Positions 51,768 to 62,081 of a stretch of 64,000 nt of DNA are shown here, piece by piece; position 1 is the first letter of the stretch; each line of letters opens with the position of its first letter. The notes under the pieces were generated by a model, which worked only from the letters and a program-made list of their open reading frames with translations, did no database searches and was not told the DNA's origin. A program made the position numbers and the translations under genes. This DNA comes from FEN-1219 sp963728995 (GTDB taxonomy: Bacteria; Pseudomonadota; Gammaproteobacteria; Steroidobacterales; Rariloculaceae): positions 1-64,000 of the forward strand of contig CAVSMD010000001.1 in the NCBI GenBank assembly GCA_963728995.1, read 5' to 3'.

Positions 51768-52784
51768 TCAGTTCTTCGCCTTGCTCTCGGCCGGCACGCG
51801 CCACACGCTGGTCTGGCGAAGCACGTCCGCCACGCGACCCGTGCGCTTCAGCCGCGTGGGCTGATGCGCGTAGTAGCTCTTCTCGAAGCTGATGCCGGGT
51901 TGGCGCAACACGACCCCGAGCGCCACGGGAAACGCGGGCGCGGCCATGCCGAGCAGCAGCTGCGCCAACGTTCGGTTCGTCTCGTCGTGGACGAGCACGT
52001 CGTTCGGCTGCGCCTTGGCGTCGATGACCGTGAGCGACAATGTCTTCGCGTCGAACGCAAGGCCTTTCGAGCCGTCGTCGCCGAACACGAGCGGCTGACC
52101 GTGCGCGACGTGAATCTGCGTGTCGGCCGCCTTGTCGCGGTCCGTGAAAGAGTTGTACACGCCGTCGTTGTAGACGATGCAGTTCTGAAAGATCTCGACG
52201 AAGGCCGCGCCGTCGAATGCATGCGCCGCCTCGAGCACGCCGCCCAGGCCCTTCTTGTCGACGTCGATCCCGCGCGCGATGAATCGCGCACCCGATCCCA
52301 GCGCAAACAGGCCCGGCGAGATCGGCGAGTCGAAAGAGCCGCCGGGACTCGACGGCGAGCGCGTGCCGGGCCGTGACGTCGGCGAGTACTGGCCCTTCGT
52401 GAGGCCGTATACCTCGTTGTTGAACAGCAGGATCTTGAAGCCCACGTTGCGCCGCAGCGCATGCATCAAGTGATTGCCGCCGATCGAGAGCCCATCGCCG
52501 TCGCCCGTGACGACCCACACGTCGAGCTCGGGGTTCGCGAGCTTCAGTCCGGTGGCAATGGCCGGGGCACGGCCGTGGATGGTGTGGAAGCCGTAGGTCT
52601 CGACGTAATACGGAAATCGCGCCGCGCAACCGATACCGGAAACGAACACGGTCTTCTCCGGCACGGCCCCGACGTCGGCCAGCGCTCGCGTGACGGCCTT
52701 GAGCACGGCGTAGTCGCCGCAACCGGGGCACCACCGAACCTCTTGCGAAGAGGCGAAATCCTTTTGCTGTAATTGTGCGCTCAT
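51768..52784 (-). CDS. korB: 2-oxoacid:ferredoxin oxidoreductase, beta subunit
   Basis: Thiamine-diphosphate subunit of a 2-oxoacid:acceptor oxidoreductase, likely for 2-oxoglutarate. WCPGCGDYAVLKAV, FVSGIGCAARFPYYV, IHGRAPAIATGLKLA and GDGDGLSIGGNH are all diagnostic, with the ThDP motif intact. The ATG overlaps the end of korA by 4 bp. Frame intact. The specific substrate (2-oxoglutarate versus another 2-oxoacid) is inferred. Confidence 0.88.
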   Translation of the reverse strand: MSAQLQQKDFASSQEVRWCPGCGDYAVLKAVTRALADVGAVPEKTVFVSGIGCAARFPYYVETYGFHTIHGRAPAIATGLKLANPELDVWVVTGDGDGLSIGGNHLMHALRRNVGFKILLFNNEVYGLTKGQYSPTSRPGTRSPSSPGGSFDSPISPGLFALGSGARFIARGIDVDKKGLGGVLEAAHAFDGAAFVEIFQNCIVYNDGVYNSFTDRDKAADTQIHVAHGQPLVFGDDGSKGLAFDAKTLSLTVIDAKAQPNDVLVHDETNRTLAQLLLGMAAPAFPVALGVVLRQPGISFEKSYYAHQPTRLKRTGRVADVLRQTSVWRVPAESKAKN

Positions 52785-54656
52785 GCGCGCTCTCCCCGGA
52801 CCGCTCGCACCACCGCCTTCACATCGAGCAGGCTACGAATCTTGTGCGTGAGCTCGCTGACGGTGAACGGCTGGCCCGTGACCTTGTTGAATTGAATCGT
52901 CTCGACACCGAGCTTGTCGCGCAACAGCGTCGCAAGCTGACCCATGTTCATTTCCGGCACCAAAATTCGATCGAAGCCGCCCAGCAGCTCGCCGAGATTC
53001 TCGGGGAGCGGGCTCAAGTGGCGCAGATGAATGTGGCTCACGCGCTCCTGCGGCGACACGGCGCGCACGGCTTGATAGATCGCGCCGTACGTCGAGCCCC
53101 AGCCGACGACCGCAAGCGAGCCCCGCTCGGGTCCGAGCTCGACCTTCTGCGGCGGAATGAACTTCGCCACCGCAGCCACCTTGTCCGCCCGCAGCTGGGT
53201 CATGGCTTGATGATTCTGCGCGTCGTAGGAGATGTTGCCGGTACGGATGTCCTTCTCGATGCCGCCGACGCGGTACATGAGACCCGGCATGCCCGGAATC
53301 ACCCACGGCCGCCCGAGCGTGTCGGGATCGCGATTGAAAATCACGGCGCTGACGTCCTCGCCCGGCTTGCGCTCTGCGGGCTCGTTCGTCTCGATACGCG
53401 GAATCTCGTCGACGTTCGGCAGCCGCCACGGCTCCGCCGCGTTCGCAAGATAGCCGTCGGTGAGCAGCATGACCGGCGTCATGTGTCGCAACGCGATGCG
53501 CACGGCTTCGATCGCGACCTCGAAGCAATCGCTCGGGCTGCGCGCCGCAATCACGGGGATCGGCGCATCGGCATTGCGCCCGTACACGGCCTGGTACAGG
53601 TCGGATTGCTCGGTCTTCGTCGGTAGCCCGGTCGATGGGCCGCCGCGCTGCGAATCGATGACGACGAGCGGCAGCTCCGCGTTGATCGCGAGCCCGATCG
53701 CCTCGGTCTTCAGAGCAATGCCGGGGCCCGAGCTCGACGTGATGCCGATGGCGCCGCCGTACGAGGCGCCGATCGCGGCGCACACGGCTGCGATCTCGTC
53801 CTCGGCCTGGAACACGCCGATGCCGAGCTCGCCATAGCGTGCGAGCTGATGCAGCAGCGGCGACGCCGGCGTGATCGGGTACGAGCAGAACACGATCGAT
53901 CGATCGGCCAGCTCGCCGGCCGCGGCCAGGCCGAGCGCCAGCGCCTCGCTGCCGCGGACGCCGCGATACTCGCCCGGGCGGAAACTGCGCCGCGTCGGTG
54001 GCCACGTGCGGCAACGCGGCCGTGAGCTCCGCCGTCTCTCCATAGGCGTGACCGGCTTTGAGCGCCGCCACGTTGGCGTCGCGAGTCGTCGGATCCTTCG
54101 CGAACCGCTTCTTGATCCATTCCTCGATCGAGCCGACGTCGCGGCTGAACATCCACTGCACGAGCCCGAGCGCCCAGAAGTTCTTGCAGCGACCCGCGTC
54201 GCTCTTGCTGAGCCCAAAGGCCTGAGTCGCCTCGAGCGTATGCTTGGTGATGTCGACCTCGATGACCTGGTAGCCGTCGAGCACGCCGCTCTTGCGCGGG
54301 TCGCTCTCGTAACCGGCCTTCGCGAGACCGCGGCTCGTGAAGCTGTCGATGTTCAGCACGATCAATGCGCCGTCGGCCAGCAGCGGCAAATTCACCTTCA
54401 ATGCGGCGGGATTGAACGCGACGAGCACGTGCGGAGCGTCGCCGGCCGTCGTGATCGGACGAGCGCCGAGATGAATCTGGTACGCCGACACGCCGAACGT
54501 CGTGCCGGCGGGTGCACGGATCTCGGCCGGATAATCGGGGAACGTGGCGAAATCGTTGCCGGCCAGCGCGGTGGCCGCCACGAACTGCGTGCCCATGAGC
54601 TGCACGCCGTCGCCGGAGTCGCCGGCAAACCGAACTACTACTGATTGCGAGTCCAT
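52781..54656 (-). CDS. korA: 2-oxoacid:ferredoxin oxidoreductase, fused gamma-alpha subunit
   Basis: Starts MDSQSVVVRFAGDSGDGVQ, the gamma domain, followed by the alpha domain with FCSYPITPASPLLHQLA, EDEIAAVCAAIGASYGG, TSSSGPGIALKTE and QRGGPSTGLPTKTEQSD. Such fused two-subunit enzymes operate with korB in aerobic bacteria and transfer electrons to ferredoxin. One shift near 53985 separates the gamma-linker from the alpha domain (TDAAQFPPG/EYRGVRGSEA). It is transcribed away from two ferredoxin genes. Confidence 0.88.
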
Positions 54657-54964
54657 GTTGCTACCGTCATTTGTCGCGCGTCCGCGCGTCGCAAGACGCG
54701 GGCCCGCGGTCGTGTCACCTGTCGCCCCACCCGCCTGCACGCTCGCGGCCGGCGCGCGTGAGCCGCGGCGGCATCGTTCGTGCCCGGGATCCCATTCGCT
54801 CCGCCCGACAGTGTCAACGGTGACCCGCAACCGCTCGATCAGGCGACCGTGAGGCCTCTACGCCCGGGGAGCAAAATGAGCGGGTATTATAGCCAGCCAG
54901 TCGAAGATTCAGCCAATTCAAGTGCATAACCATATGGCCCAAGCTCGAGTCGCAGCCCCGCAGA
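54657..54964. other. Divergent promoter region between korA and the ferredoxin genes
   Basis: About 310 bp with no gene on either strand. It must hold the start signals for korA (minus) and the ferredoxin gene (plus). GCGGGTATTATAGCCAGCC near 54880 could be a -10 like TATTAT on the plus strand. Confidence 0.4.
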
Positions 54965-55286
54965 ATGCCTAAGGTTACCTACATCCAGCCCAACGGCGTC
55001 GCGCGGGCCGTGGACGTGCGCGCCGGCACCACGGCCATGGAGGCCGCCGTCGACAACGACGTCGCCGGCATCGTGGCCGAATGCGGCGGCGCGTGCTCCT
55101 GCGCGACCTGCCACGTCTACGTGGACCCCGCATGGGCCGACCGAGCTGCCGCCGCCCGATGCGCAGGAGAGCGGCATGCTCGAATGCGTGCTCGATCGCC
55201 GCGACACGAGCCGCTTGAGCTGCCAGATCGTGCTCACCTCCGACCTCGACGGCCTGGTGCTCACGGTGGCCGACGAGCAGATCTGA
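54965..55286 (+). CDS. 2Fe-2S ferredoxin (adrenodoxin type)
   Basis: Starts MPKVTYIQPNGVARAVDVRAG; the cluster cysteines are in CGGACSCATCHVYV (C-x5-C-x2-C) and the last Cys in RLSCQIVLT. A single extra C near 55138 (GACCGAG for GACGAG) shifts the frame; corrected, it continues DELPPPDAQESGMLE and ends VLTVADEQI. The family donates electrons to oxygenases or Fe-S assembly. Next to korAB, it could serve as an acceptor. Confidence 0.88.
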
Positions 55287-55387
55287 AGCGGCCGGCGGGC
55301 TGCGGGTCTCGGACCGCCGGGGCTTGGACCTCCCGGCATTTTGTAGCAGAATTCCGCACCTTTGAACCGAACCCCGCGGGTGTGAGC

Positions 55388-55711
55388 ATGACCTTCGTCG
55401 TCACCGAGGCCTGTATCAAGTGCAAGTACACCGACTGCGTCGAGGTCTGCCCGGTCGACTGCTTCCACGAAGGCCCGAACATGCTGGTGATCGACCCCGA
55501 GGAATGCATCGACTGCACGCTGTGCGAGCCGGAATGCCCCGTCGAGGCGATCTGCGCCGAGGACGACGTCCCCGACGGCCAGGAGCAGTTTCTCGGGCTC
55601 AATGCCGAGCTCGCGAAGAACTGGCCGGTCATCACGAAGGCCAAGCCGGCGCCGAGCGACGCCGACGACTGGAAGGACGTCAAGGAAAAGCTCGAGCACC
55701 TCGAGCGCTGA
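55388..55711 (+). CDS. fdxA: Seven-iron ferredoxin FdxA
   Basis: A 107-residue ferredoxin: MTFVVTEACIKCKYTDCVEV then CPVDCFHEG gives the 3Fe-4S site and CIDCTLCEPECPVEA the 4Fe-4S site. The C-terminal acidic extension (DDWKDVKEKLEHLE) is usual for FdxA. The ATG at 55388 fits the family start. Likely physiological partner of the oxidoreductase encoded divergently. Confidence 0.93.
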   Translation: MTFVVTEACIKCKYTDCVEVCPVDCFHEGPNMLVIDPEECIDCTLCEPECPVEAICAEDDVPDGQEQFLGLNAELAKNWPVITKAKPAPSDADDWKDVKEKLEHLER

Positions 55712-55719
55712 GGCCTCCA

Positions 55720-57262
55720 TCAGGCCTGCTTCTTCAGCGGGAACAGATTCAGACGAACTCGACGAACCGTTGGCCGAAGCCCTTCGCGGGCTGACGGTGC
55801 ACCTTCTCTTCGCCGCTCGACCACTCGAGCCACCCGTCCTCGTCCATCGTGACGCGCCACGCGTTGGCCGGCGCCATGTCGCGCGTGATCAGCGCGGCCA
55901 AACGCCCCGCCAGCTCCGGCCCCTCGGTCAGCACGCGCGATCTCGGTATTCAGCTCGAGTGAGCGCGGATCGATGTTCGGGGAGCCGATGAAGGCCTCGT
56001 CGCCGATCGACGACGATGGCTTTGGTGTGCAGCCCGAGGCTCTCGGGCTCGATCGGCGGCGTGACGTACTCGGCGAGCGACTTCGCATCCGCTCGCAGCT
56101 CGTAGAGCTCGACGCCGGCGGCCAGCACCTCGCGCCGCAGGTGCTTGTAGCCCGTGTGAGCGATTGCGTGGTTGTTCGTCGCGAGCGAGTTCGTCACGAC
56201 GGCCACGCGCACGCCGCGCGCGACGAGCTGCCGCATGATCTCCCGGAAGTCCTCGTCGGGAATGAAGTACGGCGAGCTGATCAGCACCTCGCGCTGCGCG
56301 CTCGCGACCAATCTCTTGAGGTCCGGGTACAGCCGCTCGGCGCCGGGATCGTGAATGGCCGGGGAATCGACCAGCAGCTTGCTGCGCCCCTTAGCGAACG
56401 TGCCCACCAGCCGCTCGAAGAAATCGGACCAATCGGCGGGCGCCAGCGGAAATGACTGGAGCCGATGCGCTGCGGCTGCAACCTTCTCCGCGAGCAGCGC
56501 GTGGGTTTCTTCCAGCGGCTCGCGCGGTCGCTCGTCGCGCGCGAAAGCCGCCACGGGAAACGTCTCCGCGCTGTTCCAGTACCGATCGAACGAGCCTGCG
56601 ACGTCCGCGACGAGCGGGCCGGCGAAGAGCAAGTCGAGATCGTTCTGCACGAACGACTCGTAGATCCCGAAGTACCGATCGCCGATGTTGCGACCGCCCA
56701 CCATCCCGAACACGCCGTCCGCGATCATCGTCTTGTTGTGCATGCGAGGGTCCAGCGCGATCGGCCGCACCAGGAACTCGAGGCCCGTGCCGATACGCTT
56801 GTCGCGCATGAGCCAGGGATTGAACGTTCGCACCTCTATGTCCGGATGCGCGTCCAGCCTGACCACGTCCGCCCGCTGACTCGAGATCGAGAAGTCGTCG
56901 ATCAGCAAACGAACCTTGACGCCACGATCGGCGGCCGCCAGCACGTGGCTCGCGAACAGATCGCCGCTGGCGTCGTCCTGCCAGATGAAGTACTGGATAT
57001 CGAGCGACGTGGCAGCCTCGTCGACGAGGGCCAAGCGCGCGTCGAACGCGAGCTCGTTGCGGTCGAGAAGCCAGTGCGCCGATTCGCCCGTATCGAGCCT
57101 GCCGCGGATACGCGCCGCGTAGTCGGCCAGCGGACCGTAGTGCGCGGCGGGCAAGGCGGTGTCCTGGACGATGGCGACGCGCGACGGCAATCCCGCGCAG
57201 CCCGCCGCCGACGCGCACAGTGCCGCGCACAGCCAACGCGCCCAGATCCTCACGGATGGCAA
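55720..57262 (-). CDS. Phospholipase D-like (cardiolipin synthase C-like) lipoprotein
   Basis: A ~510-residue protein with a lipoprotein-like signal (ALCASAAGCAG, Cys ~22). The first HKD motif is MHNKTMIADGVFGMVGGRN, the second HTKAIVVD followed, after a shift, by EAFIGSPNIDPRSL. The end LNLFPLKKQA resembles ClsC-like proteins. Such enzymes transfer phosphatidyl groups; a lipid-anchored form acts in the periplasm. Three shifts (near 56010, 55935 and 55748) must be joined. Substrate not proven. Confidence 0.82.
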
Positions 57263-57502
57263 ACCTTGGCCGCGTTCGCGAAGTGGGACTGCTCGGAGCT
57301 CAATGCCGCCGTCGAGCCGATCGGTTGTGGGACGCCTGCGTTCCAGTCCTCATCGGCTCCTGCCAATGCTCGGGGTCGCTGTCTATACTACCGCGGCGGG
57401 CCCGACGACGAGTAGCGGCACGCAACGGTCCGGCACAACATCGAGAACGTGTTCGCCGACGCTCGCAGTTACAGTCCGAGCGTCGTCACCAAGGAGAAGC
57501 GC

Positions 57503-58981
57503 ATGAGCGGCAAGCGAGATCTGTACGTCAATGGCCAATGGATCGGGGCGAAAACCGGGGCGACGTTCCCCGTCTACAACCCCTCGACCGGTGAAGTCTG
57601 GACGCAAGTCGCCGACGCCGGACGCAGCGATGCCGCGGCCGCCATCGCGGCCGCCGCGGCGGCCCAGCCGGCGTGGGCGGCGCTGCCGCATTCCGAGCGC
57701 GCGAGACTCCTGTCGAAGGTGGCCGACGTCATGACGGCGCGACAGAAGGAGCTCCAGGAGGCGCTGATCGACGAGGGCGGTGCCTGGGTCGGCAAGACGA
57801 TGTTCGAGACCGGCTACAGCATCGGCGTGTATCGGGCCGCGGCCGCGGCCGCCTATCAGGTCACCGGCGAGATCCTGCCCTCCGATCACGGCAAGTTGAG
57901 TCTCGTCGTGCGCGAGCCGCTCGGCGTCGTGTCCGTGATCTCGCCCTGGAACTTCCCGTTGATCCTGTCCTCGCGCGGCTTCGCCGTGGCGCTCGCGGTC
58001 GGCAACGCCATCGTGCTGAAGCCCTCGGAGGAGACACCGGTCTCCGGCGGCCTGCTGATCGCGTCGATCCTCGAGGAGGCCGGTATCCCGAAGGGGGTGT
58101 TCAACGTCGTCACGTGCTCGCGCGACAACGTCGCCGAGGTGGGCGACGAGCTGATCTCGAATCCGACGGTGCGCGGCATCAGCTTCACGGGCTCCACGGC
58201 GATCGGCAGCCAGGTGGCGGCCAAGGCCGGCGGCTTGCTGAAGAAGTGCTGTGTGGAGCTCGGCGGCAAGGATGCGCTGATCGTGCTCGACGACGCCGAC
58301 ATCGAGCACGCCGTGAACGCGGCGACGTTCGGCTCGTTCATGCATCAAGGGCAGATCTGCATGGCGGTCGAGCGCGTCATCGTCCACGAGGCCGTGGCCA
58401 AGGAGTTCACCGAGAAATTCGTGGCCAATACCAAGAAGCTCAAAGTAGGCAATCCACGCGAGATGGCGAACTGCATCGGGCCGATCATCAACCAGAAGCA
58501 GCTCGACAAGATTCGCGACCAGGTCGACGACGCCGTGGCCAAGGGAGCGAAGGTGCTCTGCGGCGGCAAGCACCAGGGCCTGTTCTTCGAGCCGACGGTG
58601 TTGACGAACATCACGCGCGACATGAAGGTCATGCGCGAGGAAACGTTCGGGCCGGTAGCACCGGTGATCACGGTCGCGAGCGTCGACGAAGCCGTGGCCG
58701 TCGCCAACGATTCCGAGTACGGTCTGTCGGCCGGCATCATCACGCGCAACGAGGAACGCGGCCTCGAGATCGCGCGGCGCCTGAACACCGGCATGGCCCA
58801 CATCAACGACAGCTCCGTGAACGACGAGCCGCACGTGCCGTTCGGCGGCGTTCGCTCGAGCGGCCTCGGCCGCCACGGTGGCCGCCAGGGCATCGACCAG
58901 TTCACCGAGACCCGGTGGATAACGCTCGAGCGCGGGGGTCGTCACTATCCGCCGCCGTTCATGATGACGCCGGGCCACTAG
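57503..58981 (+). CDS. NAD(P)-dependent aldehyde dehydrogenase
   Basis: A 492-residue aldehyde dehydrogenase. SPWNFPLILSSRGFAVALAVG and FTGSTAIGSQVA form the coenzyme site, Glu in ELGGKDALIV and the nucleophile Cys in HQGQICMAVERV are present, and the end RTRW-type ETRWITLERGGRHYPPPF resembles vanillin/benzaldehyde dehydrogenases. The ATG at 57503 follows AAGGAG. A strong hairpin terminator follows. The substrate may be an aromatic aldehyde, which would fit the tannase-like gene nearby, but that is inference. Confidence 0.9.
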   Translation: MSGKRDLYVNGQWIGAKTGATFPVYNPSTGEVWTQVADAGRSDAAAAIAAAAAAQPAWAALPHSERARLLSKVADVMTARQKELQEALIDEGGAWVGKTMFETGYSIGVYRAAAAAAYQVTGEILPSDHGKLSLVVREPLGVVSVISPWNFPLILSSRGFAVALAVGNAIVLKPSEETPVSGGLLIASILEEAGIPKGVFNVVTCSRDNVAEVGDELISNPTVRGISFTGSTAIGSQVAAKAGGLLKKCCVELGGKDALIVLDDADIEHAVNAATFGSFMHQGQICMAVERVIVHEAVAKEFTEKFVANTKKLKVGNPREMANCIGPIINQKQLDKIRDQVDDAVAKGAKVLCGGKHQGLFFEPTVLTNITRDMKVMREETFGPVAPVITVASVDEAVAVANDSEYGLSAGIITRNEERGLEIARRLNTGMAHINDSSVNDEPHVPFGGVRSSGLGRHGGRQGIDQFTETRWITLERGGRHYPPPFMMTPGH

Positions 58982-59002
58982 CCCGCGAATGGCGTCCTGC
59001 GA

Positions 59003-59037
59003 AAAAAAATCCCCTGACAGGCGTCCGGGGATTTTTC
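59003..59037. terminator. Bidirectional terminator between convergent genes
   Basis: AAATCCCC-tgacaggcgtcc-GGGGATTTTT gives an 8-bp stem, with A-runs before and T-runs after. It serves the aldehyde dehydrogenase (plus) and the MetE-like gene (minus). Confidence 0.85.
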
Positions 59038-59082
59038 GTTGCAGCGAATCACGAGCGGCGATACCGCTCGCCGAGCTTTGCC

Positions 59083-60207
59083 TCAGCCGGCGCCGATCTC
59101 CTTGCGGACGATCGCGGTGCCTTCGGCCAACGCCTTGAGCTTCAGCTTCGCGACCATGCGTGCGAGCGGCTTCATGCCGCAGTCGGTCGAGAGCGTCAGC
59201 TGCTCCGCGGACAGGGCCTTCAACGCCAGGCGCACGCGATCGGCGACCATGGCCGGTGTCTCGACCATGCTCGTGCGAATGTCGAGCACGCCGACCTGCA
59301 CGCCCTTGGTTCTAGGGCAGTTCTTCAGGAACTCCACGCCGGCCATGTGGCGGTTCGCATAATCGAGCACGAACTCGTCCACGCCCTCCGTGTTCCAGAA
59401 GTACGGCAGCACCGTCTGGTAACCCTCGGGGAAGTTCGCAGAGAGGATGTCGTTACCCCACGCGTTACCGAAGCAGAAGTGCCAGCCGATCTTCGCGTCG
59501 ACGCCGTCGCACATCATCTCGATGCTTTCGCGAATCCACTTGTAGTCGTCCTTGTTGTTCGAGAACAGCGGCAGCCAGGCGCCCAGGTCCTCGATCTGCA
59601 GGTACGTGGCGCCGTGCTTCACGAGCTCCTTCATCTCCTTGTTGAAGATGGGGCACAGGGCGAACGTCAGATCCTTGGCGTTCTTGTAGAAGGAGTCCTT
59701 GTTGAAATACACGTGCCAGGCCAGGTTCGCCGGACCGGCGCCGACCGATACCTTGACCGGCTTGGTCGCTTGCTTCTTCGCGATGTCATAGAGGTCCGGC
59801 CAACGCAGCGCGTCATGGCCTTTGTCCACGGCACCGTCGTTGATAACGCCGCCCCAGTCGTCGAGGAAGGTCTTGCCGGCGCTGGGACCGGCGCCGACCA
59901 TCGACGGATGCGGGTTACGCGTGGGCTCGAAGCCCGGGATGCGCTCGTAGAGATACCAGCAGAACGAGCCGATGACACCGACGTAATCGTCGTACCACAT
60001 GTTGCCGTCGGTCACGACATCGAGGCCGGCCTCTTCCTGATCGTGGATGACCGTCGCAACGGCGTCGGTATAAGCCTCTTCGTGCGCGACCTCCTTGAAG
60101 GCCACACGCACGTCACGACCGAGCAGTTCGTGCTTGAACCACGCCGGCCGCGGATAGGACCCGACCATCGTCGTGGGCAGGACCTGATTGGTTACTTTCT
60201 TGGGCAT
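59083..60207 (-). CDS. MetE C-terminal-domain-like protein
   Basis: A 374-residue TIM-barrel of the cobalamin-independent methionine synthase superfamily. It starts TTMVGSYPRPAWFKHEL, shows HDQEEAGLDVVTDGNMW, QIEDLGAWLPL, GWHFCFGNAWGND and STDCGMKPLARM, where the family places its zinc ligands and the GSYPRP loop. It has only the C-terminal catalytic-type barrel and no N-terminal MetE domain. Likely a methyltransferase or related lyase acting on a small thiol substrate; not true MetE. Confidence 0.85.
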   Translation of the reverse strand: MPKKVTNQVLPTTMVGSYPRPAWFKHELLGRDVRVAFKEVAHEEAYTDAVATVIHDQEEAGLDVVTDGNMWYDDYVGVIGSFCWYLYERIPGFEPTRNPHPSMVGAGPSAGKTFLDDWGGVINDGAVDKGHDALRWPDLYDIAKKQATKPVKVSVGAGPANLAWHVYFNKDSFYKNAKDLTFALCPIFNKEMKELVKHGATYLQIEDLGAWLPLFSNNKDDYKWIRESIEMMCDGVDAKIGWHFCFGNAWGNDILSANFPEGYQTVLPYFWNTEGVDEFVLDYANRHMAGVEFLKNCPRTKGVQVGVLDIRTSMVETPAMVADRVRLALKALSAEQLTLSTDCGMKPLARMVAKLKLKALAEGTAIVRKEIGAG

Positions 60208-60735
60208 TGTCGCGTTCTCCGTAATTCTTTCTATCTTAGGGTCCGACCGCGGCCGGTGCCGCGGGAGTATACGTCAACGCAATCGGCGGGGGCTATTCGC
60301 CGGCCCGGCACTGCCGTTGCTCCGCGCCGACGACACGAGACCACGAGCGACTGGCACGCTCGCCACCTGTTGAGCTCGCCGCGCATTCGGCTCACTCACG
60401 CGGTCACGCCGGCCGTGATCGTCGTGGCGTGAGCCGCTGCTCGATAGACCTCGAGCAACGCGCCGAGCGGCACGACGGTCGTGGCCGAAAGTTCCCGCGC
60501 TACTGGCCATGCTCGAACCTCTCGACGAAGCCAGGAGTGTTGGGTGGTGATCCGATGCGCGCATCTGGTTTTGGACCGGCCCCGGATTTCAGATCGACGC
60601 GCGCCGACCCCTCTCTCGGGCGGCTTCTCCGGTGCACCGGGCCTCCGCCCGGCCTGTCGGCGACCGCTGCCACATACCGAAAAATTTACAGCTGCATATT
60701 GAGTTAGGCACGATCATTAATGTAAGTTTGCGCAC
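60208..60735. other. Intergenic region with no supported gene
   Basis: About 530 bp, GC-rich until ~60670 and then AT-rich (GAAAAATTTACAGCTGCATATTGAG). The AT-rich end probably carries the promoter of the Nudix gene. Frames on both strands look random. Confidence 0.45.
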
Positions 60736-61200
60736 ATGCGTGATGTCTCATTGATTCCCCGGCAAACCGAGCGGCCAGGGCCTCAATCCTCGAGCGTGGA
60801 CCGCGTCCGCTGCGTGCTGATGCACGAGCAGCGCTACCTGCTCGCCCAGCACAACACGCGTCGCGCGCGGAAGCGAGCGCTCTGGGGCCTCGTCGGCGGG
60901 CGATTGCACGCCGCGGAAGCACCGCGCACGGCCTTGCGACGCGAGCTGCTCGAGGAGCTGGGCTGCCGCCTGCCGCGCCTGCTCGAGCTTGGCGACTGGC
61001 GCCACCGCGACGAGACTCACCGCGTCTACGGCTGCGAGCTGCGGCGGACGATCGAGACCTTCGATCGGGACGAGATTCGCGCGATCGAATGGTTCACGTA
61101 CGCCGAGGTGGCGGAGCTCGCAGACGCCGAGAAGCTTCGCATCGGATTCGAGCTCAAGGCCATCGCGCGATTCCGCCGCCAGCTCGCCAACGAACGCTAG
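60736..61200 (+). CDS. Nudix hydrolase
   Basis: A 154-residue protein with the Nudix box GGRLHAAEAPRTALRRELLEEL (seen in two parts: GG-x5-E at residues ~55 and REL-x-EEL at ~70) which binds Mg and hydrolyses nucleoside diphosphate-linked compounds. Substrate not predictable. The start ATG at 60736 gives MRDVSLIPRQ; a later GTG (VDRVRCVLM) is possible. Convergent with the hydrolase gene. Confidence 0.88.
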   Translation: MRDVSLIPRQTERPGPQSSSVDRVRCVLMHEQRYLLAQHNTRRARKRALWGLVGGRLHAAEAPRTALRRELLEELGCRLPRLLELGDWRHRDETHRVYGCELRRTIETFDRDEIRAIEWFTYAEVAELADAEKLRIGFELKAIARFRRQLANER

Positions 61201-61224
61201 CCGCCCGAACCGGCGGAGGCTCGC

Positions 61225-61968
61225 CTACTTGGCGGGCCGGCGACAGCCGTTCTTGACGGCGGCGAACCCATCGAACAACCGGCCGGCATGCTCGCCGGCC
61301 AGCGTCTCTAGCCGGTGCGGCTGTCCGCGCTCCACGGTGTACTCCGCCACCGTGCCTTCCGACCGCAGAAACTCCGCTTCGCGCTGCATCTCGTTGTGCC
61401 AGCGGTATTCGTCGTTCTCCCCGACGTACATGTAGACGCACATGCTCTCGATCGCGGCCAGCTTCCGATCGCTCGGCTGCCACATGTAGCCGGGAAACGC
61501 CGTCACGGAGAGAAAATACTTCGGATTCAGGGCGGCCACGTGGAACGCGGCGATACCGCCGTTCGACGGCCCGGCGATGTGGAACTTGCCCTCGGCGATC
61601 TTGTAGCTCGCGAGGATGCTCTCGAGGAACTCGGGGAAGATCCGCTCCCCGCCTTGGAAGAACAGGCTGCCGCCCGGCGCCGCGGGCGCGACCACGATGT
61701 AGCCACGCTTCTCGGCCTCGGCGCGCAGGTTGCGCTCGAGCAACCCGTCGATGGTGTTCATGGTCTGCGGGCCGCCGCCGAGCGCCAGGATCGCGGGGTA
61801 GGCCTTGGCGGGATCGTAGCCGTCGGGGAGCACCACCTTGTATTGCACCGTGGTGCCACCCGCCTTCATGCTTTTCTCCAGCAGCTCGGCCGAGGCCGTG
61901 CCGGCGACGAGCAATGCGCTCGCACCGATCGAAAGCATGGCGGCACGCCACATCGGTCCCACGGCCAT
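61225..61968 (-). CDS. Exported alpha/beta hydrolase
   Basis: A ~247-residue protein with a signal peptide ending GTASA. The nucleophile elbow is HIAGPSNGGIAAFH (Ser in GPSNGG), an acidic residue is in VGENDEYRW, and the His is in RGQPHRLETL. The ATG at 61968 lies 6 bp after GGGGGAG; an earlier ATG at 61974 touches that site. Likely a periplasmic esterase of the polyhydroxybutyrate depolymerase/feruloyl-esterase-like group. Confidence 0.82.
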   Translation of the reverse strand: MAVGPMWRAAMLSIGASALLVAGTASAELLEKSMKAGGTTVQYKVVLPDGYDPAKAYPAILALGGGPQTMNTIDGLLERNLRAEAEKRGYIVVAPAAPGGSLFFQGGERIFPEFLESILASYKIAEGKFHIAGPSNGGIAAFHVAALNPKYFLSVTAFPGYMWQPSDRKLAAIESMCVYMYVGENDEYRWHNEMQREAEFLRSEGTVAEYTVERGQPHRLETLAGEHAGRLFDGFAAVKNGCRRPAK

Positions 61969-62081
61969 CGGCATCTCCCCCTTCTTGGTTTCGCTTCACG
62001 CGCGGCGACGGCGCCGCAGCTCACACGCGAGAATAACGCAATCGGCCGGCGATGAGGCACGGTGCCGGTCGGCGACCACGC

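Noticed and set aside
57673..60432. 919-residue plus-strand frame
   Set aside because: Runs out of frame through the aldehyde dehydrogenase and antisense through the MetE-like gene, and crosses a terminator.
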